Numbered from the stretch's first letter, positions 7,082 through 14,728 are shown. The stretch is DNA of 64,000 nt from Sphingobacterium endophyticum (GCF_009733535.1 NZ_SMMI01000003.1:62001-126000), one strand, 5' to 3'. A program made the numbers and translations. Notes: a model not told the origin generated them from the sequence alone.

Positions 7082-7564
7082 TTACTCTAATCCATCAATA
7101 AAGTCTGTTGTAGTAACATTATGGTAAGAATTATTTTCCGCTAAATCAATCATTTGAGAAATTGTAGAAAAGCAATCACTATTCAAAGAACCAATGTGTA
7201 TTTTCCCTTCTAAATCACCACTTGTAAATTCGTAGATTCTCCTTAAGAGAGTATTAGTAAAATAATCACCTATAAGATCTTTTATCCGATGATCTAGACT
7301 ATAAACTATACTAAATATACCTTCAGGGGAACAGCCCAAAGAAACTATTGCAAATGGAGTTGTAATTTGTTTAATTAATGATTGCGATTGCTTTGAATTC
7401 AGGAAATCACTCTTAACACTAAATCTAAGCTCTTCATGTTTAAGCCAAGATTGGACCCTCAATAAAGTTTCTTCAATGTTTATAAAAGCCTGTTTTAAAG
7501 CGTTATTGCGATTTTGTATTTCATTAGTTTGAGTACAAGATGCATCAATATAATGTGTTGACAT
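7082..7564 (-). CDS. hypothetical island protein (160 aa)
   Basis: Soluble protein of 160 residues without signal peptide or membrane segment. An N-terminal helical region (NRNNALKQAFINIEETLLRVQSWLKHEELRF) is followed by a mixed alpha/beta part with PFAIVSLGCSPEGIFSIVYSLDHRIKDLIGDYF. I do not recognise the family. It is the last gene of a three-gene minus-strand cassette (8329 to 7082), separated from the membrane protein by 23 bases. It is probably co-transcribed with the lipoprotein and the membrane protein. Confidence 0.65.
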   Translation of the reverse strand: MSTHYIDASCTQTNEIQNRNNALKQAFINIEETLLRVQSWLKHEELRFSVKSDFLNSKQSQSLIKQITTPFAIVSLGCSPEGIFSIVYSLDHRIKDLIGDYFTNTLLRRIYEFTSGDLEGKIHIGSLNSDCFSTISQMIDLAENNSYHNVTTTDFIDGLE

Positions 7565-7587
7565 ATTATGAAAAGATTAATACTTGC

Positions 7588-8043
7588 TTATAATAACTTT
7601 CTGTATTTATTATTGGTTTTGTCAATTAACTCTGCCAATTCAATTCCGTAAAAATCATTATACTTTTTAAGCTCCATTCTAAGTTGATAAACCTTGTCGC
7701 TTAATTCATCTTCTCTTGTATATTCATTAAATTTAATCAATCTGACATCAAAATAATATTCAATAGAACAATTTGAAGGATTCTCTGTGGTCATAGTTAA
7801 TTCAATAAGATTATAATTCTCTTTCCATAAGTAATCCATAGCTGTTTTATAGGCTAAATCATACTTACAGGATTTTGAAAGTTGTTCATTCATTCTTTCT
7901 TCCTCTCTTACCTTTAACTCTTGTTTTTTCTCGGCTTCCAACTCCTGTTGATGGATTTCTTTTTGTTTTTTATTGTAAAAAAAATACGCTGGCAATCCTA
8001 TTCCAATAAGAATTGCTAAAACATTCATAAAAAAATTTTTCAT
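7588..8043 (-). CDS. hypothetical membrane-anchored coiled-coil protein
   Basis: Start taken at 8043 (MKNFFMNVLAILIG), giving 151 residues and a 4-base gap after the upstream lipoprotein; a longer frame begins at 8106 inside that gene. One N-terminal membrane helix (VLAILIGIGLPAYFFY) is followed by a charged stretch rich in E, K and Q (residues about 26-55) that should form a coiled coil. A globular tail contains C-K-Y-D-L-A-Y-K-T-A-M-D-Y-L and a second helix-rich region. The topology suggests a periplasmic or cytoplasmic domain tethered to the inner membrane. Function unknown. Confidence 0.7.
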   Translation of the reverse strand: MKNFFMNVLAILIGIGLPAYFFYNKKQKEIHQQELEAEKKQELKVREEERMNEQLSKSCKYDLAYKTAMDYLWKENYNLIELTMTTENPSNCSIEYYFDVRLIKFNEYTREDELSDKVYQLRMELKKYNDFYGIELAELIDKTNNKYRKLL

Positions 8044-8047
8044 AATC

Positions 8048-8329
8048 CTATCTATTTCTATTTTCCAAAATAAAATCAGACTGTCTCTGTCCTTGATTTT
8101 GTTCAACCAAAATTTTGTCTTGGAAATAATAGAAGAAATTAAAATCGTTGGCTTTGTAAACTGTCTTAGTCAAAGTCTGCTGTACAAGGTGAATACGCTT
8201 ACGATTTTTCTTAGTTTCTAAAAATTCTTGCTCAGTCATTCCAATTCTGCTCCAAACCTTTCCAGATCCACAAGAACTCAAGAATAATGCTCCTAAGATT
8301 AGGGCAAATAAAAAAGTTTTAAAATTCAT
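8048..8329 (-). CDS. small island lipoprotein (93 aa)
   Basis: Signal peptide MNFKTFLFALILGALFLSSC with lipidation at C20, then a short mature domain containing GMTEQEFLETKKNRKR, a pattern like the SmpA/OmlA-type or DUF3192-like 'G-x-T-x-x-E/Q' starts of small lipoproteins. It heads the minus-strand cassette 8329-7082 and is followed four bases later by the membrane protein. Surface lipoproteins in islands can act in exclusion or stress; nothing here proves that. Confidence 0.7.
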   Translation of the reverse strand: MNFKTFLFALILGALFLSSCGSGKVWSRIGMTEQEFLETKKNRKRIHLVQQTLTKTVYKANDFNFFYYFQDKILVEQNQGQRQSDFILENRNR

Positions 8330-8383
8330 AAAAATTAAAATTAAATGGTTCGAATGCCCCTGTTCGAAAGGTTAATAAATAAA

Positions 8384-8473
8384 AAGCGTGGGACGTAACC
8401 TAGAGCTGAATTGCTGAGAGAGGTACCTAGGAGAACCCTGCACAAACAAAACAGATAGGCACGTCCCACGCTT
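8384..8473. ncRNA. candidate structured RNA closed by a 13-bp helix
   Basis: AAGCGTGGGACGT (8384-8396) is perfectly complementary to ACGTCCCACGCTT (8461-8473), closing a 90-nt unit. Inside, CCTAG (8399-8403) pairs with CTAGG (8427-8431) next to a GAGAACCC segment and an A-rich single-stranded region. There is no T tract or coding potential. The long closing helix and internal conserved-looking loops suggest an RNA element. From memory it could be a Flavo-1-type motif, which I could not test. It lies between radC and the lipoprotein cassette. Confidence 0.5.
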
Positions 8474-8617
8474 ATATATAGCGTAGAACGTTACCATATC
8501 CATCCTTGTTGCGCAAATTGAAAATTTCCTAGGTTTTCTCTGTCACAAGAACTTCAAGCTAACGCTTAATTTCTTAAATATTTTAATGATACAAATATAG
8601 CAAATAATGAATTGCAG

Positions 8618-9058
8618 TTAAAACATTCCTTCATCACGTAAACTAATGTAGCTGTCATTCGATAAAATCAAGTGATCGCACACCTCAATATCCAATAGTT
8701 TGCCACAATCAACAGCTTTCTTTGTAAGTGCAATATCATGGGAACTGGCAATCAGTTTTTCGGATGGATGGTTATGTGCAAGTATAATCTTGGATGCAGA
8801 TGCTTTCAATGCTATAGAAAATATAACCTTCATATCAACTGGTACAAAGTCTTTACCACCCATTGCAATGTCAACAACTCCTAAAACTCTATTTGCATTG
8901 TTCAAAAGGATTACCTTGAACTCTTCCAAGAATGTCATTAATCCTTCATCCCAGACATTTTTAAATATCTGAAAGGCTTCCTTAGAAGATGAAACTTGGG
9001 GACATTCAGAAAGCTTGAATTTAGGTTTAAATTCAACTTTTATTTCAGATACGTTCAT
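8618..9058 (-). CDS. RadC-like JAMM-domain protein
   Basis: Start chosen at 9058 (MNVSEIKVEFKPKFKLSE), the usual beginning of short island-borne RadC proteins; an ATG at 9094 adds 12 residues. The 146-residue protein is the MPN/JAMM core alone, without the N-terminal HhH of chromosomal RadC. The metal motif is visible as HNHP followed by S-H-D (AHNHPSEKLIASSHDIAL), with an upstream glutamate in FLEEFKVILL. RadC-like proteins are typical passengers of Bacteroidota mobile elements and are thought to act in DNA processing, though the activity is unproven. A minus-strand terminator (9095-9125) lies just upstream, so it has its own promoter downstream of that hairpin or is read at low level. Confidence 0.85.
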   Translation of the reverse strand: MNVSEIKVEFKPKFKLSECPQVSSSKEAFQIFKNVWDEGLMTFLEEFKVILLNNANRVLGVVDIAMGGKDFVPVDMKVIFSIALKASASKIILAHNHPSEKLIASSHDIALTKKAVDCGKLLDIEVCDHLILSNDSYISLRDEGMF

Positions 9059-9094
9059 TAGATTTTTCATAATCGATTGTGAAAATTTGTACAT

Positions 9095-9125
9095 AAAAAA
9101 AGCCTATCGGTTTTTCCGATAGGCT
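9095..9125 (-). terminator. intrinsic terminator on the minus strand
   Basis: AGCCTATCGG (9101-9110) and CCGATAGGCT (9116-9125) form a 10-bp stem; an A run at 9095-9100 gives a T tract on the minus strand. It must end a minus-strand transcript coming from 9126-9592 or further upstream, although no gene is evident there. Confidence 0.8.
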
Positions 9126-9592
9126 GTGTTATTGGTTTTGATGTTGAAAGAATGGCTTCCAACTCGAAGCGTTGTGGGGGGATGTTGATATCTAGGATTG
9201 ATGCGGGGGGAATAGAAAAAAAGTTTGATAGTGGTAATATGTTGACAATAAGGATATCTGAGGTCAAATAGATTTTTGATTGATTTTAAATGGATGATAA
9301 TTAAACAGTTTTATCAAAATTAAACCCTCTTGTTTATTGTATAATTAGGTGCAAGATTAAAAATGAAAATATTGATTCTTTATCTTTTAGGATTCGAACT
9401 TTCTGGCTCGAATCGTGAAGAATGAAACATTTCATCAGATTTGGTATTTTTTAGTTTAATTGGGTTGAACTTTTTCATAATTCGTTTTGGAAAGCAAATT
9501 GAAGTAGAATTAACTCTAAAAATGGGACAGTATTTTTCTTGAAATACCTCTTATAGGGGTAAATAATTTACTGTCCCAAAAAATTGAGTTCA
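9126..9592. other. gene-free stretch between radC and the helicase-like gene
   Basis: No convincing protein gene. Visible items are two GGGGGG runs (about 9175-9180 and 9206-9211), an inverted repeat GATTCGA/TCGAATC (9391-9397, 9408-9414), and a 56-bp palindrome (9523-9578). A minus-strand frame over 9067-9267 runs through the terminator and was not called. A small RNA ending at the 9101-9125 terminator is possible. Confidence 0.4.
9523..9578. repeat. 56-bp palindromic element, divergent relative of the 52-bp family
   Basis: TGGGACAGTA (9523-9532) and TACTGTCCCA (9569-9578) are perfect 10-bp arms around a 36-base core containing TTATAGGGGTA. That core resembles the GGGGTTATAG found in reverse orientation in copy A of the 52-bp family. 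It follows the stop of the helicase-like gene by 14 bases. Confidence 0.5.
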
Positions 9593-11422
9593 TTATTTAT
9601 GATCTAATATTTTATAAAACCAAATGTTACGATTTTCCCCTCTTCCTTTGTAGCGATCACTAATTTCTAAGTATCGTTTTGCATTAACAATAGTATGTTT
9701 CATCGGAAGGGAATATTTGTCAATTATATCTCCAAATTGTTGCTTTAGATCATCTCCTTGCCATTCAGAATTGATTGGAAATTCATTTCTCAAATCTTCT
9801 ATAAAGGGGATGCAATCGGCTGAGTCGTTAATCAATTTTGACTTAATTGCTTTTTCAACATCAGTTTTACAATGTGCTTTATATATTTCTTCTAATAGGT
9901 TCAACTTTATAGCCAGGAATATCTCTGGAAAATACATTTGAGTTTCAGCCACTTGCTGTTGTAAATCATTGTATTCATCAGAGGTTGGTTCGAAATGATT
10001 ATACCCATCTAAAAGATCAAAAATTCTTGTTATGTTTTGTTTGTAAGATCTGAATATTCTTCTTGAAATATCTGACTGTGAATCGTAGAAAAAATTTCTG
10101 AAATAAGTTTCAACGTTAAAATAATTAATATCAGTATTAAAAATTGAAGAAGTATTATAAGAGTCTATTAATTCGACTTGGGAGGTATACTGAAATAAAC
10201 ATTTTTGCTTTAAAAAATAATTATCAATAAGGAAATAAGATTTTTTACGAGTGATGGGATCGAGAAATTTATTATAAACATGACCTTCGAATGAAATTTT
10301 AAAAGCTTCTCTTTGAGATGGTTTTGTAGAAGCATCATGAAGTGCTAATAGGTGGCTATAAACACAATCAAGGGTATGGATAAATATCTCTGCGTCTTCA
10401 ATTTTCTTGCAATTTAGTTTATCATCAACGTTCGAAATAGCTATTATTTTCTTCCTAAAACTATCATTTCTAAATCTTCCTATAATTTGTATTGCTTCCG
10501 AATTAGCATCGATTATAGAATGTTCTGCCATATGAGTGTCTGTGATAAGAAATATATTACAATCATAATCTATATCAATATCAACGGCCGAGAAGAATCT
10601 AGATGTGAAAAAATTATACTTCACAAAACATTCTTCTTCAATTGAAGAGGAGGCATATTGCACCTTTCCTTCTATGTCACCTAAACTTTTATCTGATACA
10701 AATACTGCACTTTCATTAGAAATATTAAGTTTTGAAATGATTTTTTCAATTCCTCTTGTTGAATTGAAGAAAATGAAATTTTTACGACCTTCATTTTGCT
10801 TTATAAGTAACTGAAATAATGCATATTGATTATTTGTAATATGCAAATCGATATTCATAGTGATATCATAGTTTGGAATTATTGAAAGATATTCAAAGTT
10901 TTGACTTTTAAATCTCGGATCGGTTGGGACTAGTGCAGTTGCAGAAATGAATGCTTTGTTATCAAACATGAAGAAATGTATTAGTGGATCTGTTATTGAT
11001 TCTCGAAATTCAATATCCTTAGTGATTTTGTCGCACTCATCAAATAAAAGGAAAAAATCTTTATATAGGTTAAAACGACTTTGGTTATCAATACATGCCA
11101 ATACTATCTTTTGAAATGATTCAGGAGTGGTTAGAATTTTCTTCTTTTTAATGTTTTCATTTAGTAAATATTCTAAAACATGTCTCTCGGACACTCCTCT
11201 ATAAACACCTAGGATTTCAGGATGTTTTTTCTCCTTACCTATTATAACTGGAACATTTGGTTCAATAATGATTGAATGCCTTGTTAAATCTAGAATTTCC
11301 ATTGTTGTTGCACCAATACCTGTGATGTTTTTAAAAATAATATGGTTAGATGGAATGTGAGGAAATATTGATTTAGGTAAATCCATTAATTTTTGTCCTT
11401 TATTGATTGTAATAGTTTTCAT
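9593..11422 (-). CDS. SF2 helicase-like protein with lysine-less Walker A
   Basis: Protein of 609 residues. The first half follows superfamily 2 helicase order: G35-I-G-A-T-T40 in the Walker A place (the GKT lysine is replaced by alanine), TTPESF at 98-103 (motif Ib-like), DECD at 128-131 (Walker B/DEAD), SAT at 160-162 (motif III), FFTSRFFSAVDI near 271-282 (motif V-like) and QIIGRFR at 312-318 (motif VI). The C-terminal 290 residues are unassigned and helix-rich. Because the other motifs are intact, the Walker A change may be a family trait. It could serve island replication or be a defence effector. It is preceded by the 159-aa gene and an intergenic terminator. Confidence 0.65.
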   Translation of the reverse strand: MKTITINKGQKLMDLPKSIFPHIPSNHIIFKNITGIGATTMEILDLTRHSIIIEPNVPVIIGKEKKHPEILGVYRGVSERHVLEYLLNENIKKKKILTTPESFQKIVLACIDNQSRFNLYKDFFLLFDECDKITKDIEFRESITDPLIHFFMFDNKAFISATALVPTDPRFKSQNFEYLSIIPNYDITMNIDLHITNNQYALFQLLIKQNEGRKNFIFFNSTRGIEKIISKLNISNESAVFVSDKSLGDIEGKVQYASSSIEEECFVKYNFFTSRFFSAVDIDIDYDCNIFLITDTHMAEHSIIDANSEAIQIIGRFRNDSFRKKIIAISNVDDKLNCKKIEDAEIFIHTLDCVYSHLLALHDASTKPSQREAFKISFEGHVYNKFLDPITRKKSYFLIDNYFLKQKCLFQYTSQVELIDSYNTSSIFNTDINYFNVETYFRNFFYDSQSDISRRIFRSYKQNITRIFDLLDGYNHFEPTSDEYNDLQQQVAETQMYFPEIFLAIKLNLLEEIYKAHCKTDVEKAIKSKLINDSADCIPFIEDLRNEFPINSEWQGDDLKQQFGDIIDKYSLPMKHTIVNAKRYLEISDRYKGRGENRNIWFYKILDHK

Positions 11423-11441
11423 GATTTTAATATTTGTAGGT

Positions 11442-11471
11442 TAAAAAATAGGCTGTCCAAATAGGACAGCC
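11442..11471 (-). terminator. intrinsic terminator between the unknown gene and the helicase-like gene
   Basis: GGCTGTCC-AAATA-GGACAGCC (11451-11471) is followed on the minus strand by a T-rich tract (11450-11442). It lies 13 bases after the stop of the gene at 11485 and 20 bases before the helicase-like start, so it would attenuate read-through. Confidence 0.75.
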
Positions 11472-11484
11472 TTGACTTATTTAA

Positions 11485-11946
11485 TTATGCGGCAAAATCC
11501 GCATCCTCAGAAGTATCACCTTCATCAGGAATTTCAATTTTAATGTTTAGGTAATCAATCAACTCTTGAAAGCTAATATAAACTCCTTTGGTTTTTAATG
11601 CCATTCTAAAATTTTCAAAACCAGGGAAGCAGATCACTTTAAATTTTTCTCCACCGCCAGAAATATAATTTATGTTTACATATACATAATCAACATCAAA
11701 ACGATCAGTGTATACTTTTGACGAAACATTTACTCTGGCTTTTATGAATAAATTTTCTAGTAGAAATCTAAAGGAAGTAAATTCATTTTCGTCTAGATTA
11801 GAAATATAATTTATCATTTCTTCTTTTGTACAGATACCAGATTCACTATTATCATCTTTAAAGAATGATAAAACAGTAATTGGTTGGTTTTTAGTTTGGA
11901 AGCCTGCAACCTTGTTGCTTACTTTCCTTAATGTAATTTTTTTCAT
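11485..11946 (-). CDS. hypothetical island protein (153 aa)
   Basis: Start set at 11946 (MKKITLRKVSNKVAGFQ); an ATG 18 bases upstream is possible. Soluble, with a beta-rich N-terminal part, a central KARVNVSSKVYTDRFDVDYVYVNINYISGGGEKFKVICFPGF segment and an acidic C-terminus (EIPDEGDTSEDADFA). I do not recognise it. It precedes the helicase-like gene on the same strand, separated only by an attenuator hairpin, so the two may form a functional pair. The acidic tail suggests a partner-binding or DNA-mimic-like end, which is speculation. Confidence 0.65.
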   Translation of the reverse strand: MKKITLRKVSNKVAGFQTKNQPITVLSFFKDDNSESGICTKEEMINYISNLDENEFTSFRFLLENLFIKARVNVSSKVYTDRFDVDYVYVNINYISGGGEKFKVICFPGFENFRMALKTKGVYISFQELIDYLNIKIEIPDEGDTSEDADFAA

Positions 11947-11964
11947 TTTAAAAATTGTGTGCAT

Positions 11965-12235
11965 TATTTATAATTTCCAACTAACCAACTGCACATTTAT
12001 TGGCTAGATGTCATGAGCAAAGCTCTTTGTTTAATTTGAGGGGCAACTATTAAATTAATATTTCCTTGCCCCCATTTTTTCTTGTATTGTTATCGCATTT
12101 CAAAGAACACTCAACAGTTTATTCGCATATTTTCTGAGGCGTTATCCGCTGTTGACAATACAAAGGTGCATCAACGAAAAAGGGGGATAAAAACAACTTA
12201 ATGTTTCTATCCCCCCTTTTTGGAATTGAGTTAAT
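11965..12235. other. intergenic region with inverted repeats and a terminator
   Basis: No gene. GGGGCAA (12040-12046) pairs with TTGCCCC (12066-12072), and GAGC-AAA-GCTC occurs near 12014-12025. The strong inverted repeat AAAAAGGGGGATA / TATCCCCCCTTTTT (about 12178-12222, one bulge) lies just downstream of the 12236-13333 gene and should terminate it. Confidence 0.5.
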
Positions 12236-13333
12236 TTATCTTAGAAGCTGTTTGACAAAGTCTTCCTTAACATCCTCATTACCATTTAATTCCAAACCTT
12301 TCTTGTCAGGAATAAATGAAAAAGATCTGAGCAAAGAAAAAATAAGCATGTGCTTGTGTTTTTTCTTGAAACCTTTAATAGCATGATCCTCTAAGAAACT
12401 ATTGAGTGCTGGAACAACAACTTTTAAGAATTCATATGTTGGTGTTAGTCTGGTTTCAAAATGAGTATTATTATGAACCATGGTATAAAGTGAATCAAAA
12501 TATTCAAAACTCATTGAGGGTTTAATGCCTTCAAAATTCAGAATGGCAATTGCTTCAGATATGAAGCTTGTGAGAGTGAATTTAGAGGTTACTTCATTTG
12601 AATAAAGTTTGGACTCCAGTTTCTCCTCGTTAGAAATTTCACCTTCAAGCTTATAAGAATTAATAAAGTCGTAATATTTACGTTTAATGAAAGGTTCTAA
12701 CATCAATTTTAAAATATCATCTTTAACCTTTTGGGTTTCAGAAATTATTACAGAGCCATATTCATCCTTTTTGCGGAGAGATATTTCAACGTTTGATATA
12801 TTCTCCCATTTATCCAAGAGCTGTCTTAAATAGGTTATTTCTTCAATGTCTTCATTGAATCCAGACTTTGATAATGATTCATGATATTGAGAATAATAAG
12901 AATTCCAGTAATCAACTTTAAAAAGAATAAACAGATCTATCAATTGATTGAAAAACTCATTTAACCTTTCTTTCTCCTCAGCATTTATAACGTTTAAATC
13001 TTTTTTAAAAAGTAAAAGAGAAATGAATTCATAAATTCTAGAATCATCATGGTAAAACCTTCCATCTTCGGTTTCCTCAAAAACCATATAAAATGTTTCA
13101 TTTACGATTCTGAAATTTTGGTGTTGCTCTTCAAGCGTGTTTGTTAGATTAGATTTATTCCCAATTGATTTAAAAGTAATATCAAGTGGATTGAAATACC
13201 TTTTATATAGATCGGTAATTTCAATCGTACAATTTAGATTGAATTCTTCTTTTAGCAGTTGAGTATTCGCAGGTTCTTGGAAATTTGAAGGGTCAAATAG
13301 TTCATCTTCATCCCCATAATTGTATTTAGACAT
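12236..13333 (-). CDS. hypothetical island protein (365 aa)
   Basis: Acidic, soluble protein without signal peptide or membrane segment. It opens with YNYGDEDELFDPSNF and is mostly helical, with a KKHKHMLIFSLLRSFSFIPDKKGL stretch near the C-terminus. No catalytic motif or known domain is apparent to me. It sits between the integrase (terminator 13361-13394 in between) and the unknown 153-aa gene, with palindrome copy C upstream. Position and orientation match the replication/regulation module of many integrative elements, but the sequence alone does not show such a role. Confidence 0.65.
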   Translation of the reverse strand: MSKYNYGDEDELFDPSNFQEPANTQLLKEEFNLNCTIEITDLYKRYFNPLDITFKSIGNKSNLTNTLEEQHQNFRIVNETFYMVFEETEDGRFYHDDSRIYEFISLLLFKKDLNVINAEEKERLNEFFNQLIDLFILFKVDYWNSYYSQYHESLSKSGFNEDIEEITYLRQLLDKWENISNVEISLRKKDEYGSVIISETQKVKDDILKLMLEPFIKRKYYDFINSYKLEGEISNEEKLESKLYSNEVTSKFTLTSFISEAIAILNFEGIKPSMSFEYFDSLYTMVHNNTHFETRLTPTYEFLKVVVPALNSFLEDHAIKGFKKKHKHMLIFSLLRSFSFIPDKKGLELNGNEDVKEDFVKQLLR

Positions 13334-13360
13334 ATAATGTGAATTGATGGCTAATAATAA

Positions 13361-13394
13361 ACAAAAAAGCCCAACCCCACAAAGGGAATTGGGC
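13361..13394 (-). terminator. integrase terminator
   Basis: GCCCAA (13369-13374) pairs with TTGGGC (13389-13394) around a CCCC/GGG inner pair; the A run 13363-13368 gives a T tract on the minus strand. It ends the integrase transcript about 70 bases after the stop codon. Confidence 0.8.
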
Positions 13395-13411
13395 GAATTT
13401 AGTTTTTATGA

Positions 13412-13463
13412 TTTGGACTTCGTTTTTTGCATGGGGATATAAATGTATATTTTCGAGTCCAAA
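13412..13463. repeat. 52-bp island palindrome, copy C
   Basis: TTTGGAC (13412-13418) to GTCCAAA (13457-13463) again measures 52 bases and abuts the integrase stop codon. Its arms match copy A in plus orientation (TTTTTTGCAT, TATTTTCG), but its central 16 bases match copy A only when reversed: CATGGGGATATAAATG here against CATCTATAACCCCATG in A. Confidence 0.65.
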
Positions 13464-14576
13464 TTAAAGTTCAGGCATTACACTTCTAAGCTCTTCTGTA
13501 TTGTGAACACCTAATCCACGAAGGTATTTTAATGTTACTATCATGTCTGAATGACCTAAAAGCTGTTGAAGGATATGGAGGTCTTTAGTTTTCTTGTAAA
13601 CGTTAATAGCTGCTGTATGACGGAAAGAATATATTGTTTGTTCCTTCCTAATAATTCCCTTTTCTAACATAACCTTTTTTGAACGTGTCCATAGTGTTCT
13701 AAAATAATCATCATTAAAAGGCAGATTAGATAATGAGAAAATGTTATCATCACGCTTAATCTGATCAAGAATAGGTTTTAATTCCTTTTGTACAAATAAT
13801 GGAACATTCACAGTTCTGATTACTCGACTTTTGTTCTCAACTCCACTTAATGTAATAATGGAATAATCACCATTAAAATGCTTTTTATTTAACACCCTTA
13901 CTTCATTGTGAGGTCTTAAAAATGTTCCATAAACTAACAAACAACATAAATACAAATATTGATTAGTCTCTTTAAGATAATCTAAAACTGTTTTTAACTC
14001 CTCTTTTGAATAAATTTCATGAAGTTTTGCAATTGATTTTTTGGGTTTTACTTTTCTAACAACATCGATATCCCTATCCAAAATTCGACTGGCTTCTGAA
14101 AAGATTGCCATTAAATTTATTCTTTTATTTGAAAATGTAGTATTAGAAGTTCGATATAAATTCAGAAACTTTTCAATATGAATAACCTTTAATTCTAATA
14201 TTGAAACCGTATGAAAGTGTTTTGGTAATACATTTAAAAAAGCTTTCAAAGTTAATTTTAAATCGCTCTTATAAGATTTGCTAAGATTTTCAGACAATTT
14301 TCTATTTAAAGCTTCGATAAGGATTTCCTTTACTTGGAAGTTTTCAACTTTAGAATTAGGATTTAGAACACCATTTTTTAACGCTGATAAAAATTCAAAC
14401 TGAAGTTGATCTAAAAGCTTTCTTTGCTCTTTTAAGGTCTTTGCTGAATTCGGAAAAATATGCAAGCCTAGTTTTTTTCCTGTGTATTCTTTATAACGTT
14501 TGCCGTTAAAATAATAATAGATATAAGACCTTGTCTTAATATCTTTTCCTTGAACAATGATTGGATCTGTGTACAT
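13464..14576 (-). CDS. tyrosine recombinase (island integrase)
   Basis: Site-specific recombinase of 370 residues. The N-terminal part (about 1-60) looks like an arm-binding domain (RSYIYYYFNGKRYKEYTGKKLG), then a core-binding helical domain to about residue 180. Catalytic residues are visible: arginine in YGTFLRPHNE, lysine in the VENKSRVIRTV hairpin, YSFRH for the H-x-x-R box (tyrosine in the histidine position, common in this phylum), histidine in LLGHSD and the nucleophile in TLKYLRG. It is adjacent to the intact tRNA-Met, reads away from it, and the TGTCTCGC repeats lie 14 bases upstream of its start, suggesting autoregulation. It should catalyse integration at the 48-bp repeat. Confidence 0.92.
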   Translation of the reverse strand: MYTDPIIVQGKDIKTRSYIYYYFNGKRYKEYTGKKLGLHIFPNSAKTLKEQRKLLDQLQFEFLSALKNGVLNPNSKVENFQVKEILIEALNRKLSENLSKSYKSDLKLTLKAFLNVLPKHFHTVSILELKVIHIEKFLNLYRTSNTTFSNKRINLMAIFSEASRILDRDIDVVRKVKPKKSIAKLHEIYSKEELKTVLDYLKETNQYLYLCCLLVYGTFLRPHNEVRVLNKKHFNGDYSIITLSGVENKSRVIRTVNVPLFVQKELKPILDQIKRDDNIFSLSNLPFNDDYFRTLWTRSKKVMLEKGIIRKEQTIYSFRHTAAINVYKKTKDLHILQQLLGHSDMIVTLKYLRGLGVHNTEELRSVMPEL

Positions 14577-14589
14577 CTTATTAAAATTC

Positions 14590-14611
14590 TGTCTCGCTTG
14601 TGTCTCGCTTA
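14590..14611. promoter_or_regulatory. candidate integrase arm-type sites, right end
   Basis: Tandem TGTCTCGC with an 11-base period, matching 3710-3729 at 18 of 20 positions in the same orientation. It overlaps the presumed promoter of the integrase gene. Confidence 0.5.
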
Positions 14612-14698
14612 GAATTTCTGTACAATCTGGAAAAGCAATTGCTAGTTAAAATATTTAGTACCCAAACGTCAAAATATGAGTTTAACGTGGATATATAC

Positions 14699-14728
14699 TA
14701 AAAAAGCTCAGCGAATGCTGAGCTTTTT
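14699..14728 (-). terminator. tRNA-Met terminator (island copy)
   Basis: AAAAAGCTCAGC-GAAT-GCTGAGCTTTTT, a 12-bp stem with a T tract on the minus strand, starts six bases after the tRNA 3' end. It differs in sequence from the ancestral terminator at 3561-3590, so the island supplies a replacement terminator to the tRNA it rebuilds. Confidence 0.85.

Noticed and set aside
9067-9267. Minus-strand open frame of 66 codons upstream of radC
   Set aside because: It reads straight through a strong terminator hairpin and has no recognisable features.
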